The notes under the pieces: generated by a model
What the model was told of the DNA's origin: nothing
Seen by the model: only the letters and a program-made list of their open reading frames with translations
Databases searched by the model: none
Assembly (NCBI RefSeq): GCF_030160075.1
Contig: NZ_BSNQ01000003.1
Span: 552,625 to 616,624 of the forward strand
Reading direction: 5' to 3'
Origin: Dyella lipolytica
GTDB lineage: Bacteria > Pseudomonadota > Gammaproteobacteria > Xanthomonadales > Rhodanobacteraceae
DNA length: 64,000 bases
In this document: positions 1-7,219 of the stretch, one piece after another
Numbering within the stretch: position 1 is the stretch's first letter
How the letters are laid out: every line of letters begins with the position of its first letter
Position numbers and translations under genes: made by a program

Positions 1-2
1 GT

Positions 3-1868
3 CGCCGCGTCGCCACTCGCGATCCGCTGGGTAACGTGACGCAAAGCCAATACGACACCAATGATCGCGTTACCGCGACAACAGATGCACTCAATCAGAC
101 GACTTCGCTCAGCTATGACGGTAACGGCAACCTGCTGACCGTGACCTTGCCCAATCAGGGCGTGATCACGAGCACCTACGACAACCGCAATCGACGCATC
201 ACGCGCACCGACGCGATGAACCAGAGCGAGTCGTGGACCTATGATGGGATGGGCAACGTACGCACGCATACAGATCGCAAAAATCAGGTGATGGATGTCA
301 GCTACGACGCCTTGAACCGAAAGAGCCTGGTGTCCTACGCCGATGGCTCGGGCACGCAGGCCAATTACGATGCAGGGAACCGACTTACGAGCCTCGTGGA
401 CTCTATCTCCGGCACGATGAGCTGGAGTTACGATGGTTTGGATCGCGTTACCGCAACTACCACCCCGCAAGGCAGCATCAGCTACACCTACGATGCAGCG
501 GGCCGGCGGACCGGTATGACGCCGGCGGCTCAAGCGGCGGCTACCTACACGTACGACAATGCTAATCGCTTAACGGCTATCGCGCAGGGTAGCGAGACCG
601 TCCAGTTTGGCTACGACGTGGCAAATCGTCGAACCCTGCTGACGCTACCCAACGGTGTCACAGTTAACTATGGCTACGATAACGCCAACGAACTCACCGG
701 ACTAACTTACACGCAAGGAAATGGCGCTAGCCTAGGTACTCTGGCCTATGCTTACGATAACGATGGCCGGATAACCAGCAAGACCAACGGCATCACGACC
801 GATGCGCAACCGACACCTACGGCGCAGGCCCCGTCCTTTGATCTCAATGACCGGGAAAACAACTTCAACGGGCAGACGTTGAATTACGACGCTGATGGCA
901 ATCTTACCTACGACGGCACCAACACCTACACGTGGAATGCCAGAAATCAGCTCATGCAGATCGTGCAGGGCAGTACGGTCGAGATGAGCTATACGTATGA
1001 CGCGTTAGGCAGGCGTATCAGTAAAGCGGTGCAGGGTGGGACGCCGACGCAGTTTCTCTACGATGGCGACAACATCGCGCAGGAGACGCAAGGCAGCACG
1101 GTGAACCCGATCTTGATTGGCTTTGACGATGATGAACGCTACGCGCGCAACGATGTAACGGGGCGGGTCTACTTCCTAACGGATGCTCTGAATAGCACGA
1201 TTGCATTGACCGACACGACGGGTGCGATCCGGCAGCAGTACAGCTATGACCCGTATGGCGATGTCACGCCAAGCGATACGACGACGGGCTTCACCAATCC
1301 CTACCAGTACACGGGCAGGGAGGCGGATACGGCTGGGCTGTACTATTACCGTGCTCGCTATTACAGCCCGATGATGGGTGGGTTCATCAGTGAAGATCCT
1401 GCCGGGTTTGGGGGTGGGCAGCTGAGCTTTTATGCCTACGCAGGCGGAGATCCAGTCGATCACTCAGATCCCAGCGGTTTAGGCCCCAAAGGTGCAGTAG
1501 TTGGTGCAGCCATTGGCGGGGTTGTCGGGAGTGTCGCTGGAGGGGTTGTGGGTGGCGTCGGCGGCGCCGTTGTGTGTAGTCCGAGTGGCCCAGGTGCTAT
1601 TGCATGCGCAGGGGAAGGAGCATCTGTTGGTTCATCGGCAGTGGGCGGTGTTGGAGCGGGACTAGGTGCATTGTTGGGTAGCAAAATTGAGGATATATGC
1701 AAACCCGACGGCCCGAATTGTGAGAAGCAGGAAGCGGATGATGAGCAAATGTGTCGGACGGCAACGATGCCTGGCACAGGAGCAAGAGCTCGTTGTTGGG
1801 AGAGTGTGAAACATCGTTATTTCGCGTGCAAAAATGGGTTTCCAATTCCTCGATTGGTTATTTGGTGA
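3..1868 (+). CDS. RHS/YD-repeat polymorphic toxin protein, 3' part (5' end outside window)
   Basis: The reading frame is open from the left edge (first complete codon at base 3), so the true start lies upstream. The protein is a chain of YD repeats (for example SYDALNRKS and TYDAAGRRT), which in RHS proteins form the shell that encloses a toxic C-terminal tip. The conserved core end is clear: a YDPYG box, then YQYTGREADTAGLYYYRARYY and a closing DPSGL motif at 1467-1481. What follows (1482-1865, about 128 residues) is the variable tip: a long glycine/alanine/valine stretch resembling a glycine zipper, then a cysteine-containing tail. I cannot assign an enzymatic fold to the tip. A small gene begins 5 bases after the stop, as expected for an immunity partner. 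Delivery by type VI secretion or cell contact is typical of the family but not shown here. Confidence 0.9.
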   Translation, partial: RRVATRDPLGNVTQSQYDTNDRVTATTDALNQTTSLSYDGNGNLLTVTLPNQGVITSTYDNRNRRITRTDAMNQSESWTYDGMGNVRTHTDRKNQVMDVSYDALNRKSLVSYADGSGTQANYDAGNRLTSLVDSISGTMSWSYDGLDRVTATTTPQGSISYTYDAAGRRTGMTPAAQAAATYTYDNANRLTAIAQGSETVQFGYDVANRRTLLTLPNGVTVNYGYDNANELTGLTYTQGNGASLGTLAYAYDNDGRITSKTNGITTDAQPTPTAQAPSFDLNDRENNFNGQTLNYDADGNLTYDGTNTYTWNARNQLMQIVQGSTVEMSYTYDALGRRISKAVQGGTPTQFLYDGDNIAQETQGSTVNPILIGFDDDERYARNDVTGRVYFLTDALNSTIALTDTTGAIRQQYSYDPYGDVTPSDTTTGFTNPYQYTGREADTAGLYYYRARYYSPMMGGFISEDPAGFGGGQLSFYAYAGGDPVDHSDPSGLGPKGAVVGAAIGGVVGSVAGGVVGGVGGAVVCSPSGPGAIACAGEGASVGSSAVGGVGAGLGALLGSKIEDICKPDGPNCEKQEADDEQMCRTATMPGTGARARCWESVKHRYFACKNGFPIPRLVIW

Positions 1869-1872
1869 ATTT

Positions 1873-2187
1873 ATGAATGGTCCGAAAATTATTGATCCTA
1901 TCGCGCAGCGAAAGCTTACTTTTGGTCGGTCTTCCATAATTGTACAAATAGGTCGTCCTGAGATTAGCGAGGATGACTTCATGTGTGCGTACTCAATTTC
2001 GTCGGGCGGCCAAGAAAAGTTAGGTCATGCAATGGGCATGGATTCTGTTCAGGCTTTGCAGCTCGCGCTTGTTTCGATTGAAATTGATTTAAAAGCATTG
2101 GCGAGATCATCAGGTCAAGAAATTACTTGGTTAGAAGACACGCCAGGGAATACAGGCTTCTCAGCCTTGAACCTCGGCGGCAATTAA
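1873..2187 (+). CDS. Probable immunity protein for the RHS tip (DUF6968-like)
   Basis: This 104-residue protein starts at ATG 1873, five bases after the RHS stop, with GGTGA just upstream; an in-frame start at 1834 would overlap the RHS gene and is less likely. It has no signal peptide or membrane segment. The pattern IGRPEISEDDFMCAYSI followed by GMDSVQALQLAL resembles, from memory, the small DUF6968-type family; I could not test this. Position directly behind a polymorphic toxin tip is the standard place for the cognate immunity gene, so that role is inferred from context. Its base composition is visibly more AT-rich than the RHS core, typical of exchanged tip/immunity cassettes. Confidence 0.75.
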   Translation: MNGPKIIDPIAQRKLTFGRSSIIVQIGRPEISEDDFMCAYSISSGGQEKLGHAMGMDSVQALQLALVSIEIDLKALARSSGQEITWLEDTPGNTGFSALNLGGN

Positions 2188-2236
2188 AATTAAGAAGAAC
2201 TCATCGTCACTTGGTAACAGTTGATCTTGATCAGTG

Positions 2237-2290
2237 AAAAAAGGGGTCAGAGTGCTTTTATGCTTTCAAAAACGCACTCTGACCCCTTTT
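2237..2290. repeat. Palindromic repeat, AAAAGGGGTCAGAGTGC family, copy 1
   Basis: The arms AAAAGGGGTCAGAGTGC (2239-2255) and its exact reverse complement (2274-2290) form a perfect 17-bp stem around an 18-base loop. The same arms recur at 3221-3285 and 3357-3408, and a single arm recurs near 4000. The stem ends in A and T runs on the two sides, so it could terminate transcription both ways. Similar elements accompany RAYT (REP-associated transposase) loci in proteobacteria; no transposase gene is present in the window. Confidence 0.75.
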
Positions 2291-2322
2291 GTTTCTGAGT
2301 GTGGCGAATAAGATCACTCAAT

Positions 2323-2357
2323 AAAAAACGCCCGGCAAGTTCATTGCCGGGCGTTTT
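2323..2357. terminator. Bidirectional intrinsic terminator
   Basis: A perfect 14-bp stem, AAAACGCCCGGCAA (2325-2338) with its complement at 2344-2357 and a 5-base loop, is flanked by A and T runs. It can end the RHS/immunity transcript on the plus strand and the hypothetical gene at 2404-2673 on the minus strand. It closely resembles the tmRNA terminator at 4034-4063. Confidence 0.75.
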
Positions 2358-2403
2358 GCTTTGTGGTGGCATCTATCAACTCAGCGCATGCGCTATCGGT
2401 AGA

Positions 2404-2673
2404 TCACTCGATAACTTCCGCGATGCTTGCATGGTGCGCCGGTGGGCAGATTTCAGATAGCAGCTCTTCTGAGCAGGTTTCCATTTCCATGCTTCGTGTC
2501 GCCTCTTTCAATCTGACATTTTCGACATGCAGCCGATCACGGCTTGCTTCTACCCACTTACAGAGTGTGGCCAACATGTCGATGTGCAGTGCATGGACAC
2601 CGTTGCTGACGTCATGGCGCCACGCTTTTGACAATGGAAGAAAGGGTGTCGGATGTCGTTGGCTGGTAGACAT
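2404..2673 (-). CDS. Hypothetical protein, 89 aa
   Basis: I do not recognise this family. The 89-residue product has a central segment rich in charged and heptad-like residues (LCKWVEASRDRLHVENVRLK) that could form a coiled coil, and an acidic cysteine-containing end. It has no signal peptide or membrane segment. An AGGGAG sequence lies about 13 bases before the ATG, rather far for a ribosome-binding site. The bidirectional terminator at 2323-2357 sits downstream in the right orientation, which supports it being real. The opposite strand is also open over this span, so coding strand is not certain. Confidence 0.4.
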   Translation of the reverse strand: MSTSQRHPTPFLPLSKAWRHDVSNGVHALHIDMLATLCKWVEASRDRLHVENVRLKEATRSMEMETCSEELLSEICPPAHHASIAEVIE

Positions 2674-3220
2674 GTGAAAAGCAAAGCTCCCTTCGTAAGT
2701 ACGGTTTTCTTCCGAGTCGTGTCACCAAATCGGTTTATCGTCATCAGGGAGCGGCGGTATGTCGTGCGCCACTAAGCGTTGTCTACGCTATGCACGTCAT
2801 TAATGTGCAGCACACATCTGACATCCACGTTTCATAGGCCATCTTCTTGGAAAACTCAGCGCTCCCCTGCGGAAGGGTGGACACGTCGAGGGCGGCAGTC
2901 AATTGGAAAAGTCCTAAGAACAGCTGCATTTATGGGCGATGAGCAAAAGCAGGGATCAGAGTGCGCTTTTGTCATATAACTTTGCGCGAACTGAAACAAA
3001 AGGTCAGGGTCACCTCCAAGTACGACCCAGACCGTTACTTCAGTGGCCGGTGACCCAGCCATCCCCAATTTGCTCGAAGCGCACATGCGCTGCTTCGGTA
3101 GAGCCCGCACTCATTTCCATAAGCGTTTCGACACCTTTTAGCGCGAGTGTTAGCGAGCGAGTGTCGACGCACGGTGAAAGCTGTAGTGCATTCCGCATGA
3201 GATGGACGATGCCATGAGCA

Positions 3221-3285
3221 AAAAGGGGTCAGAGCCCTTTTCTAGGTCAGCCTTGTGGTCGTGGAAAAGGGCTTCGACCCCTTTT
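3221..3285. repeat. Palindromic repeat, AAAAGGGGTC family, copy 2 (imperfect)
   Basis: The left arm starts AAAAGGGGTCAGAGCCCTTT (3221-3240) and the right arm at about 3263-3285 is its near complement, ending CGACCCCTTTT. The inner part of the stem differs from copies 1 and 3 (GCCCTTTTC in place of GTGCTTTT), so this is a diverged member of the family with a longer loop. Confidence 0.65.
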
Positions 3286-3356
3286 CTATAACGCAGACAC
3301 CATAGTGGATGCGGCGCACCAGCTGAACGATCCACTTGTCGCGGAGGTCCCACAAG

Positions 3357-3408
3357 AAAAGGGGTCAGAGTGCTTTTTTGCGTTCAAAAAAGCACTCTGA
3401 CCCCTTTT
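3357..3408. repeat. Palindromic repeat, AAAAGGGGTCAGAGTGC family, copy 3 (24-bp perfect stem)
   Basis: The arms at 3357-3380 and 3385-3408 are exact reverse complements over 24 bases, separated by the tetraloop CGTT. The outer 17 bases are identical to copy 1. This is the least decayed copy in the window and could act as a strong hairpin in RNA from either strand. Confidence 0.8.
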
Positions 3409-3471
3409 ATTTGCGTCTGCATTTCAATTAAATACAGATAGTGGCGGCCAATCAGTTGAGTGTTAAGCGTT

Positions 3472-3891
3472 ATGGAAAAAGTTTACACAGTCTGGGATTA
3501 CCATGACGGCCCGAGAACGGGGATCGCAGACTATCGTGGTCGACCACACTATTACTCTTGCCAATTCGATCAGTCTGCTGATGAATACGGGAACACGTAC
3601 GCGCTGTTTCCTATCGACGCAAATACATTTGCCCTAGCTTTAGAGCAATGGGCGATTTGGCAAGCCTGGGAAATCGCATTCCATTCCGGCCAAGTATCGA
3701 CAGAGTCTCATCCCGGTAATGACGGCCGAGATTCTCGATGCGACGAATTAAAAAGACTTTTACAACATCGCTTGGAAGCACTGCCGGCCTCAAATATTCA
3801 TGTTTATGCAAGGTTTCATTCGAGCCCTCAAGGGGCGACAGAGATTGGTCCCATGGAAAAGTTTTTCGTCGGATGGTCAGATGCCGACTGA
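3472..3891 (+). CDS. Hypothetical protein, 139 aa, orphan immunity candidate
   Basis: ATG at 3472 is preferred over an in-frame upstream codon because the product then begins MEKVYTVWDYHDGPRTG, which reads as a natural N-terminus. The protein is soluble, rich in aromatic residues in its first half (YRGRPHYYSCQFDQSADEYG), with no signal peptide. I do not have a named family for it, although the VWDYHDGPRTGIADYRG opening is of a type I associate with small proteins near RHS and other polymorphic toxin genes. Its position in the tail of an RHS locus, among repeats, suggests an orphan immunity or cassette gene; this is inference. Confidence 0.65.
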   Translation: MEKVYTVWDYHDGPRTGIADYRGRPHYYSCQFDQSADEYGNTYALFPIDANTFALALEQWAIWQAWEIAFHSGQVSTESHPGNDGRDSRCDELKRLLQHRLEALPASNIHVYARFHSSPQGATEIGPMEKFFVGWSDAD

Positions 3892-3960
3892 TAATTTGAG
3901 GCCAAATCGCTCTGGCCTCGTAAAGTCTGCAGCACATAGCGGACGATGAATGGTGAAAAT

Positions 3961-4005
3961 ATGAAAAAGGGGTCATATGAAAAAGGGGTCTATGAAAAAG
4001 GGGTC
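3961..4005 (+). repeat. Three tandem ATGAAAAAGGGGTC units
   Basis: The 14-base unit ATGAAAAAGGGGTC occurs at 3961, 3977 and 3992, spaced 16 and 15 bases. The last copy continues into AGAGTACTTTTTATT, i.e. a single arm of the palindrome family seen at 2237, 3221 and 3357. It looks like a locally amplified half-element. No right-hand arm follows before the tmRNA terminator. Confidence 0.7.
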
Positions 4006-4033
4006 AGAGTACTTTTTATTTTTAGGCCAAACA

Positions 4034-4063
4034 AAACGCCCGACGATTTCTCGCCGGGCGTTT
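4034..4063 (-). terminator. Intrinsic terminator of tmRNA
   Basis: On the minus strand a GC-rich stem (AAACGCCCG paired with CGGGCGTTT, loop around 4047-4050) is followed by a T-rich run. It lies 7 bases beyond the mature 3' CCA end of tmRNA. Confidence 0.75.
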
Positions 4064-4070
4064 GCTTTAT

Positions 4071-4422
<352 letters not shown>

Positions 4423-4453
4423 GGGGAAAAACTAAGATGGCTTAAGCGAATTA

Positions 4454-4459
4454 ATTATA
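4454..4459 (-). promoter_or_regulatory. Probable -10 box of ssrA
   Basis: A perfect TATAAT on the minus strand lies about 32 bases before the mature tmRNA 5' end, consistent with a short precursor leader trimmed by RNase P. No good -35 hexamer is visible at 17 bases upstream, so only the -10 is called. Confidence 0.45.
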
Positions 4460-4553
4460 CACGCTTGGTTTGTTTTAATGATTAATGGGGGAGGTGATGG
4501 AAGCGGCGATGATGATATGTGGTGCCGAGGATTGATATCGCGCGCTGATCGTA

Positions 4554-4632
4554 CCCTCACCCCAACCCCTCTTCCTCGCTCCTCAAAGCGAGGCCATCCA
4601 TGGCCTCTCTCCGCGTCCATAGGGAGAGGGGC
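4554..4632. repeat. Dispersed CCCCTCTCC/GGTGAGGG palindromic element
   Basis: A palindromic intergenic unit with ends CCCTCACCCC and GGGAGAGGGGC and an inner palindrome GGCCATCCATGGCC. The same CCCTCACCCC plus GGGGAGAGG pieces occur as an inverted pair at 16852-16985, so it belongs to a REP-like family of this genome. It sits between ssrA and smpB and abuts the smpB stop codon. Confidence 0.6.
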
Positions 4633-4633
4633 T

Positions 4634-5128
4634 TTAAGCGTCGCGGTTGTGTGAGCGCATGGTGCGCTGTTTTTCCATCTGCCAGTCGCGTTCTTTCTCG
4701 GCGTTGCGCTTGTCGTGTTCCTGCTTGCCGCGCGCCAGGCCGATTTCCACTTTCACCTTGTTGCCTTTCCAGTACATGGCGATAGGCACGAGGGTGTAGC
4801 CCTTGCGCTCGACGGCACCGATCAGCTGGTCGATTTCCTGTTTGTGCAGCAGCAGTTTGCGGGTGCGACGGTCTACCGCGACCACGTGGGTGGAGGCGCT
4901 GATGAGCGGCGGGATGGAGGTACCGATAAGGAAGATCTCTCCCTTCAGGACCACGGCGTAACCGTCGCCGAAGTTGATCCGGCCGGCACGCAATGCCTTC
5001 AACTCCCAGCCTTGCAAGGCGATGCCCGCCTCGTAGCGCTGGTCGATGTGGTATTCGTGCCGGGCGCGCTTGTTGAGCGCGATCGTGCCGCCGGCGCTTT
5101 TCTTTTCCTTGTCCTTCGCTTTTGCCAT
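4634..5128 (-). CDS. smpB: SsrA-binding protein SmpB
   Basis: The 164-residue protein matches SmpB over its whole length: [21 protein letters not shown], then [18 protein letters not shown] and the C-terminal [15 protein letters not shown] region. SmpB binds the tRNA-like domain of tmRNA and takes the place of the anticodon stem in the ribosome during trans-translation. The gene is upstream of ssrA on the same strand, separated only by a repeat element and the ssrA promoter. The basic N-terminus ([10 protein letters not shown]) is usual. It is transcribed divergently from ratA. Confidence 0.97.
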   Translation of the reverse strand: MAKAKDKEKKSAGGTIALNKRARHEYHIDQRYEAGIALQGWELKALRAGRINFGDGYAVVLKGEIFLIGTSIPPLISASTHVVAVDRRTRKLLLHKQEIDQLIGAVERKGYTLVPIAMYWKGNKVKVEIGLARGKQEHDKRNAEKERDWQMEKQRTMRSHNRDA

Positions 5129-5209
5129 GTCCGTTAAACTTCGGGCTTGTTGCCCACTGCAGGTTTGACCGTATGCGGGCCGAACCTGGAATCAAGTAAA
5201 GAGGCTGCC

Positions 5210-5641
5210 GTGATCGAAATCCGCCGCAGCGCCCTGGTGAAGTACTCTCCGGCGCAAATGTTCGACCTGGTCAATGAGGTGGAAGCATACCCAAAGCGCT
5301 TCGCTTGGTGTGCCAACGCCGAGGTGATCGAGCGTGGAGAGAACATGCTGGTGGCGAGGCTCGATCTCAAGTTCGCCGGTTTCCATCACAGTTTTACGAC
5401 CCGCAACATCATCGATCGTCCGCGGCGCTTGCAGGTGAGCCTGGTGAATGGGCCGTTCCGCAGCCTGGATGGTTTCTGGGATTTCATCCCGCTGGGAACG
5501 GACGGTTGCAAGGTCGCCCTGGAGCTGGATTTCGATTACGCCGGACGCCTGGGGGGCGCGGCCATCAAGCTCGGTTTCCAGGGATTGGCCAACCGCATGG
5601 TCGATGACTTCTGCCGTGAGGCGGAGCACGTCTATGGCTGA
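5210..5641 (+). CDS. ratA: RatA-family START/coenzyme Q-binding protein
   Basis: The frame is open further upstream, but GTG at 5210 is preceded by AAAGAGG at good spacing and gives a 143-residue protein starting MIEIRRSALVKYSP, the family length. RatA proteins have a polyketide-cyclase/START fold; in E. coli RatA is described as binding the 50S subunit and blocking subunit joining, while related COQ10 proteins bind ubiquinone. Family signatures seen are FDLVNEVEAYPKRFAWC and the C-terminal KLGFQGLANRMVDDFCREAEHVYG-type helix. It overlaps rnfH by 8 bases, indicating translational coupling, as in many gammaproteobacteria. Confidence 0.9.
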   Translation: MIEIRRSALVKYSPAQMFDLVNEVEAYPKRFAWCANAEVIERGENMLVARLDLKFAGFHHSFTTRNIIDRPRRLQVSLVNGPFRSLDGFWDFIPLGTDGCKVALELDFDYAGRLGGAAIKLGFQGLANRMVDDFCREAEHVYG

Positions 5642-5909
5642 TCGCATCACCGTGGAGGTGGTGTGTGCCACGGCAGAAAGGCAGTTGCTGCGTAAGGTGA
5701 CGTTGGCCGCCGGCAGTTCGGTGATCCAGGCGGTGGAGCAGTCGGGCATTCTGCAGGAGATGCCGGAAGTTGCCTTCGATCCGTCGCGCCTGGGTATCTT
5801 TTCCCGTCGCGTGACTCCAGACGAAACGCTGCGGGATGGCGACCGGGTGGAAATCTACCGGTCGCTTACGCTGGATCCGAAAGACGCACGCCGACGTCGC
5901 GCGCGCTAA
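5634..5909 (+). CDS. rnfH: RnfH family protein (UPF0125)
   Basis: ATG at 5634 lies inside the end of ratA and gives a 91-residue protein beginning MADRITVEVVCATAERQ. The small beta-grasp (ubiquitin-like) fold of this family fits the visible pattern: VTLAAGSSVIQAVEQSG, then RLGIFSRRVTPDETLRDGDR and EIYRSLTLDPKDARRRRA. The biochemical role is not established; it is usually co-encoded with ratA, which some describe as a toxin-antitoxin pair on weak evidence. It converges on bamE with only 8 bases between the stops. Confidence 0.92.
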   Translation: MADRITVEVVCATAERQLLRKVTLAAGSSVIQAVEQSGILQEMPEVAFDPSRLGIFSRRVTPDETLRDGDRVEIYRSLTLDPKDARRRRAR

Positions 5910-5917
5910 ACGAGCGC

Positions 5918-6397
5918 TTAGTTCTTCGAGTTCGAATCGTCGCCGCCGCTGCTGCTATCGCCACTACCGCTGTCGCCGCCTGCGTTGGTGTTCTTGTCGC
6001 CGGAGGTGTCGTTGACGTTGTAGTTGGTCTTGTACTTGTTGCTTTCTTTGACCAGCTTCAACGAGTCTTGCATGTAGAGCGAACCTTCGGTGCGCACCAG
6101 CGTGTCGTTGTTGAAGAACAGGCTCATCGTGTTCACGGTCATCTTCTCGCCACGATGCGAGTAGGTGGACACATAGTCCCAGCGATTCTGGTCGAACGGC
6201 GAGGCGACGGACGGCGTGCCCATCAGCACCAGCACCTGGCGCTTGGTCAGACCCGGTTTCAGCTGATCGGCAAGGTTCTTGTCGATGGTCTTGTCGAACA
6301 GATTGCCCTGGGCCACGTCGGGGGTGTACACGATATGGCAGCCGGCCAGAGAAATTGCCAGCGTGGCGAAGCCCAGCGTGCGAATCAGCTTTTGCAT
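5918..6397 (-). CDS. bamE: Outer membrane assembly lipoprotein BamE (OmlA)
   Basis: The N-terminus is a lipoprotein signal peptide with lipobox LAGC (cysteine about residue 19). The mature part carries the BamE/SmpA signature: NLADQLKPGLTKRQVLVLMG followed by PFDQNRWDYVSTY. BamE is a lipoprotein of the BAM complex that inserts beta-barrel proteins in the outer membrane. The last 35 residues are a low-complexity Gly/Ser/Asp/Asn tail absent from the E. coli protein. The gene is divergent from fur across a 76-bp gap, the arrangement found in xanthomonads and pseudomonads. Confidence 0.95.
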   Translation of the reverse strand: MQKLIRTLGFATLAISLAGCHIVYTPDVAQGNLFDKTIDKNLADQLKPGLTKRQVLVLMGTPSVASPFDQNRWDYVSTYSHRGEKMTVNTMSLFFNNDTLVRTEGSLYMQDSLKLVKESNKYKTNYNVNDTSGDKNTNAGGDSGSGDSSSGGDDSNSKN

Positions 6398-6473
6398 TCG
6401 TATTGCGTCCGGATCGTGAAGGTATCGGATGATACACTAATGGCTTGATTCCACCGTGTACCAGGAGCTTGCG

Positions 6474-6884
6474 ATGGAACAGGAAACCCAGGAACTCCGT
6501 AAGGCCGGGCTGAAAGTCACCCATCCTCGGATGCGCATTCTGCAGATCTTCGAGGAAGACGGGGCCCGGCATCTCACCGCCGAAGACGTCTACAAGAAGC
6601 TGCTGGCCCACCAGGAAGATATCGGCCTGGCCACCGTGTATCGGGTGCTGACCCAGTTCGAGGCCGCCGGCATCCTCAGCAAACACAATTTCGAGGGCGG
6701 GCAGGCGGTTTATGAACTGGATCGCGGCCAGCACCACGACCACATGATTGATGTGGACAGCGGAAAGGTGATCGAGTTCGTCAGCGAGGAGATCGAGCGC
6801 CTGCAGCGCGAGATCGCCGCCCGGCACGGTTACGACATTCAGGATCACAGCCTGGTGCTGTACGTGCGCCCCAAGCGCAAATAA
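6474..6884 (+). CDS. fur: Ferric uptake regulator Fur
   Basis: ATG at 6474 is preceded by CCAGGAG and gives 136 residues starting MEQETQELRKAGLKVTHPRM. The winged-helix DNA-binding part includes HLTAEDVYKKLL and GLATVYRVLTQFEAAGIL; the metal-binding dimerisation part includes GQHHDHMIDVDSGKVIEF. Unlike E. coli Fur it has no cysteines in the C-terminal domain (DVD replaces the CxxC region), as in other xanthomonad Fur proteins. It acts as an Fe2+-dependent repressor of iron uptake genes. It is divergent from bamE; I could not see a convincing Fur box in the shared region. Confidence 0.96.
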   Translation: MEQETQELRKAGLKVTHPRMRILQIFEEDGARHLTAEDVYKKLLAHQEDIGLATVYRVLTQFEAAGILSKHNFEGGQAVYELDRGQHHDHMIDVDSGKVIEFVSEEIERLQREIAARHGYDIQDHSLVLYVRPKRK

Positions 6885-6965
6885 CCTGCAAATAACCAGC
6901 GACTCGGGCGTCTGCGGGGCGCTTCGCCCCTGTGACGGCGCCTGGCGGCGCCAAACCCCAGCCAT

Positions 6966-7005
6966 AAAAAAAGCCGCGGGAGGACTCCTGTCCACCCAGC
7001 GGCTT
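6966..7005 (-). terminator. Intrinsic terminator, minus strand
   Basis: Outer stem AGCCGC/GCGGCT (6972-6977 with 6999-7004) encloses a second hairpin GGAC-AGGA-GTCC, and a run of seven T follows on the minus strand. It ends either the candidate small RNA or the kinase transcript. Confidence 0.75.
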
Positions 7006-7155
7006 ACCGTTGTCTCTTGACCTGCCGCGTTTCCGAGTTGCTCGAGATACGCGCGTTTGTCCAGACTCCGGCGGAATGGCTTCCTGCCATTCTTCGGGCC
7101 CGCCGTCCCCACGGCTGACCCGCGCTCACCATCTTGCGATGGCGGCTCCCCCACA
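6966..7155 (-). ncRNA. Candidate structured small RNA rich in GGA motifs
   Basis: The region between the histidine-kinase stop (7220) and fur has no credible gene but, on the minus strand, reads as a chain of hairpins ending in a strong terminator. Stems seen: 7129-7142 (CCATC/GATGG), 7102-7115 (GCCGT/ACGGC, loop GGGG), 7074-7092 (GAATGGC/GCCATTC, loop AGGAA), 7034-7044 (CGAG/CTCG) and the terminator hairpin with loop AGGA. About eight GGA triplets occur, several in hairpin loops, the arrangement found in CsrB/RsmY-type RNAs that titrate CsrA/RsmA. The 5' end is a guess; it could instead be a structured 3' UTR of the kinase gene. It does not match tmRNA, RNase P RNA, SRP RNA or 6S RNA by eye. 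Confidence 0.4.
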
Positions 7156-7219
7156 TCGATTGAACGATCCTAACGAAGCTTTTACGTCGCTGGTATTGGA
7201 AAATTTCCTAGTTACAGTG

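Larger units (their letters stand above)
2674..3471. other. Non-coding or decayed region with palindromic repeats
   Basis: About 800 bases with no convincing gene. Short open frames exist on both strands but none shows a family motif, a good ribosome-binding site or consistent codon use. It contains a degenerate repeat arm near 2944-2971 and two full palindromes (3221-3285 and 3357-3408). It may be the remnant of displaced toxin/immunity cassettes downstream of the RHS gene; this is inference from position. Confidence 0.5.

Noticed and set aside
3353-3414. CRISPR array suggested by repeated AAAAGGGGTC motifs
   Set aside because: Copies are few, irregularly spaced, palindromic over the whole unit and without regular spacers; no cas genes in the window.
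6966-7155. 6S RNA, RNase P RNA or SRP RNA
   Set aside because: The region forms several separate hairpins rather than one long rod with a central bubble, and lacks the GGAAAGUCCGGGC block of RNase P RNA and the SRP tetraloop region.
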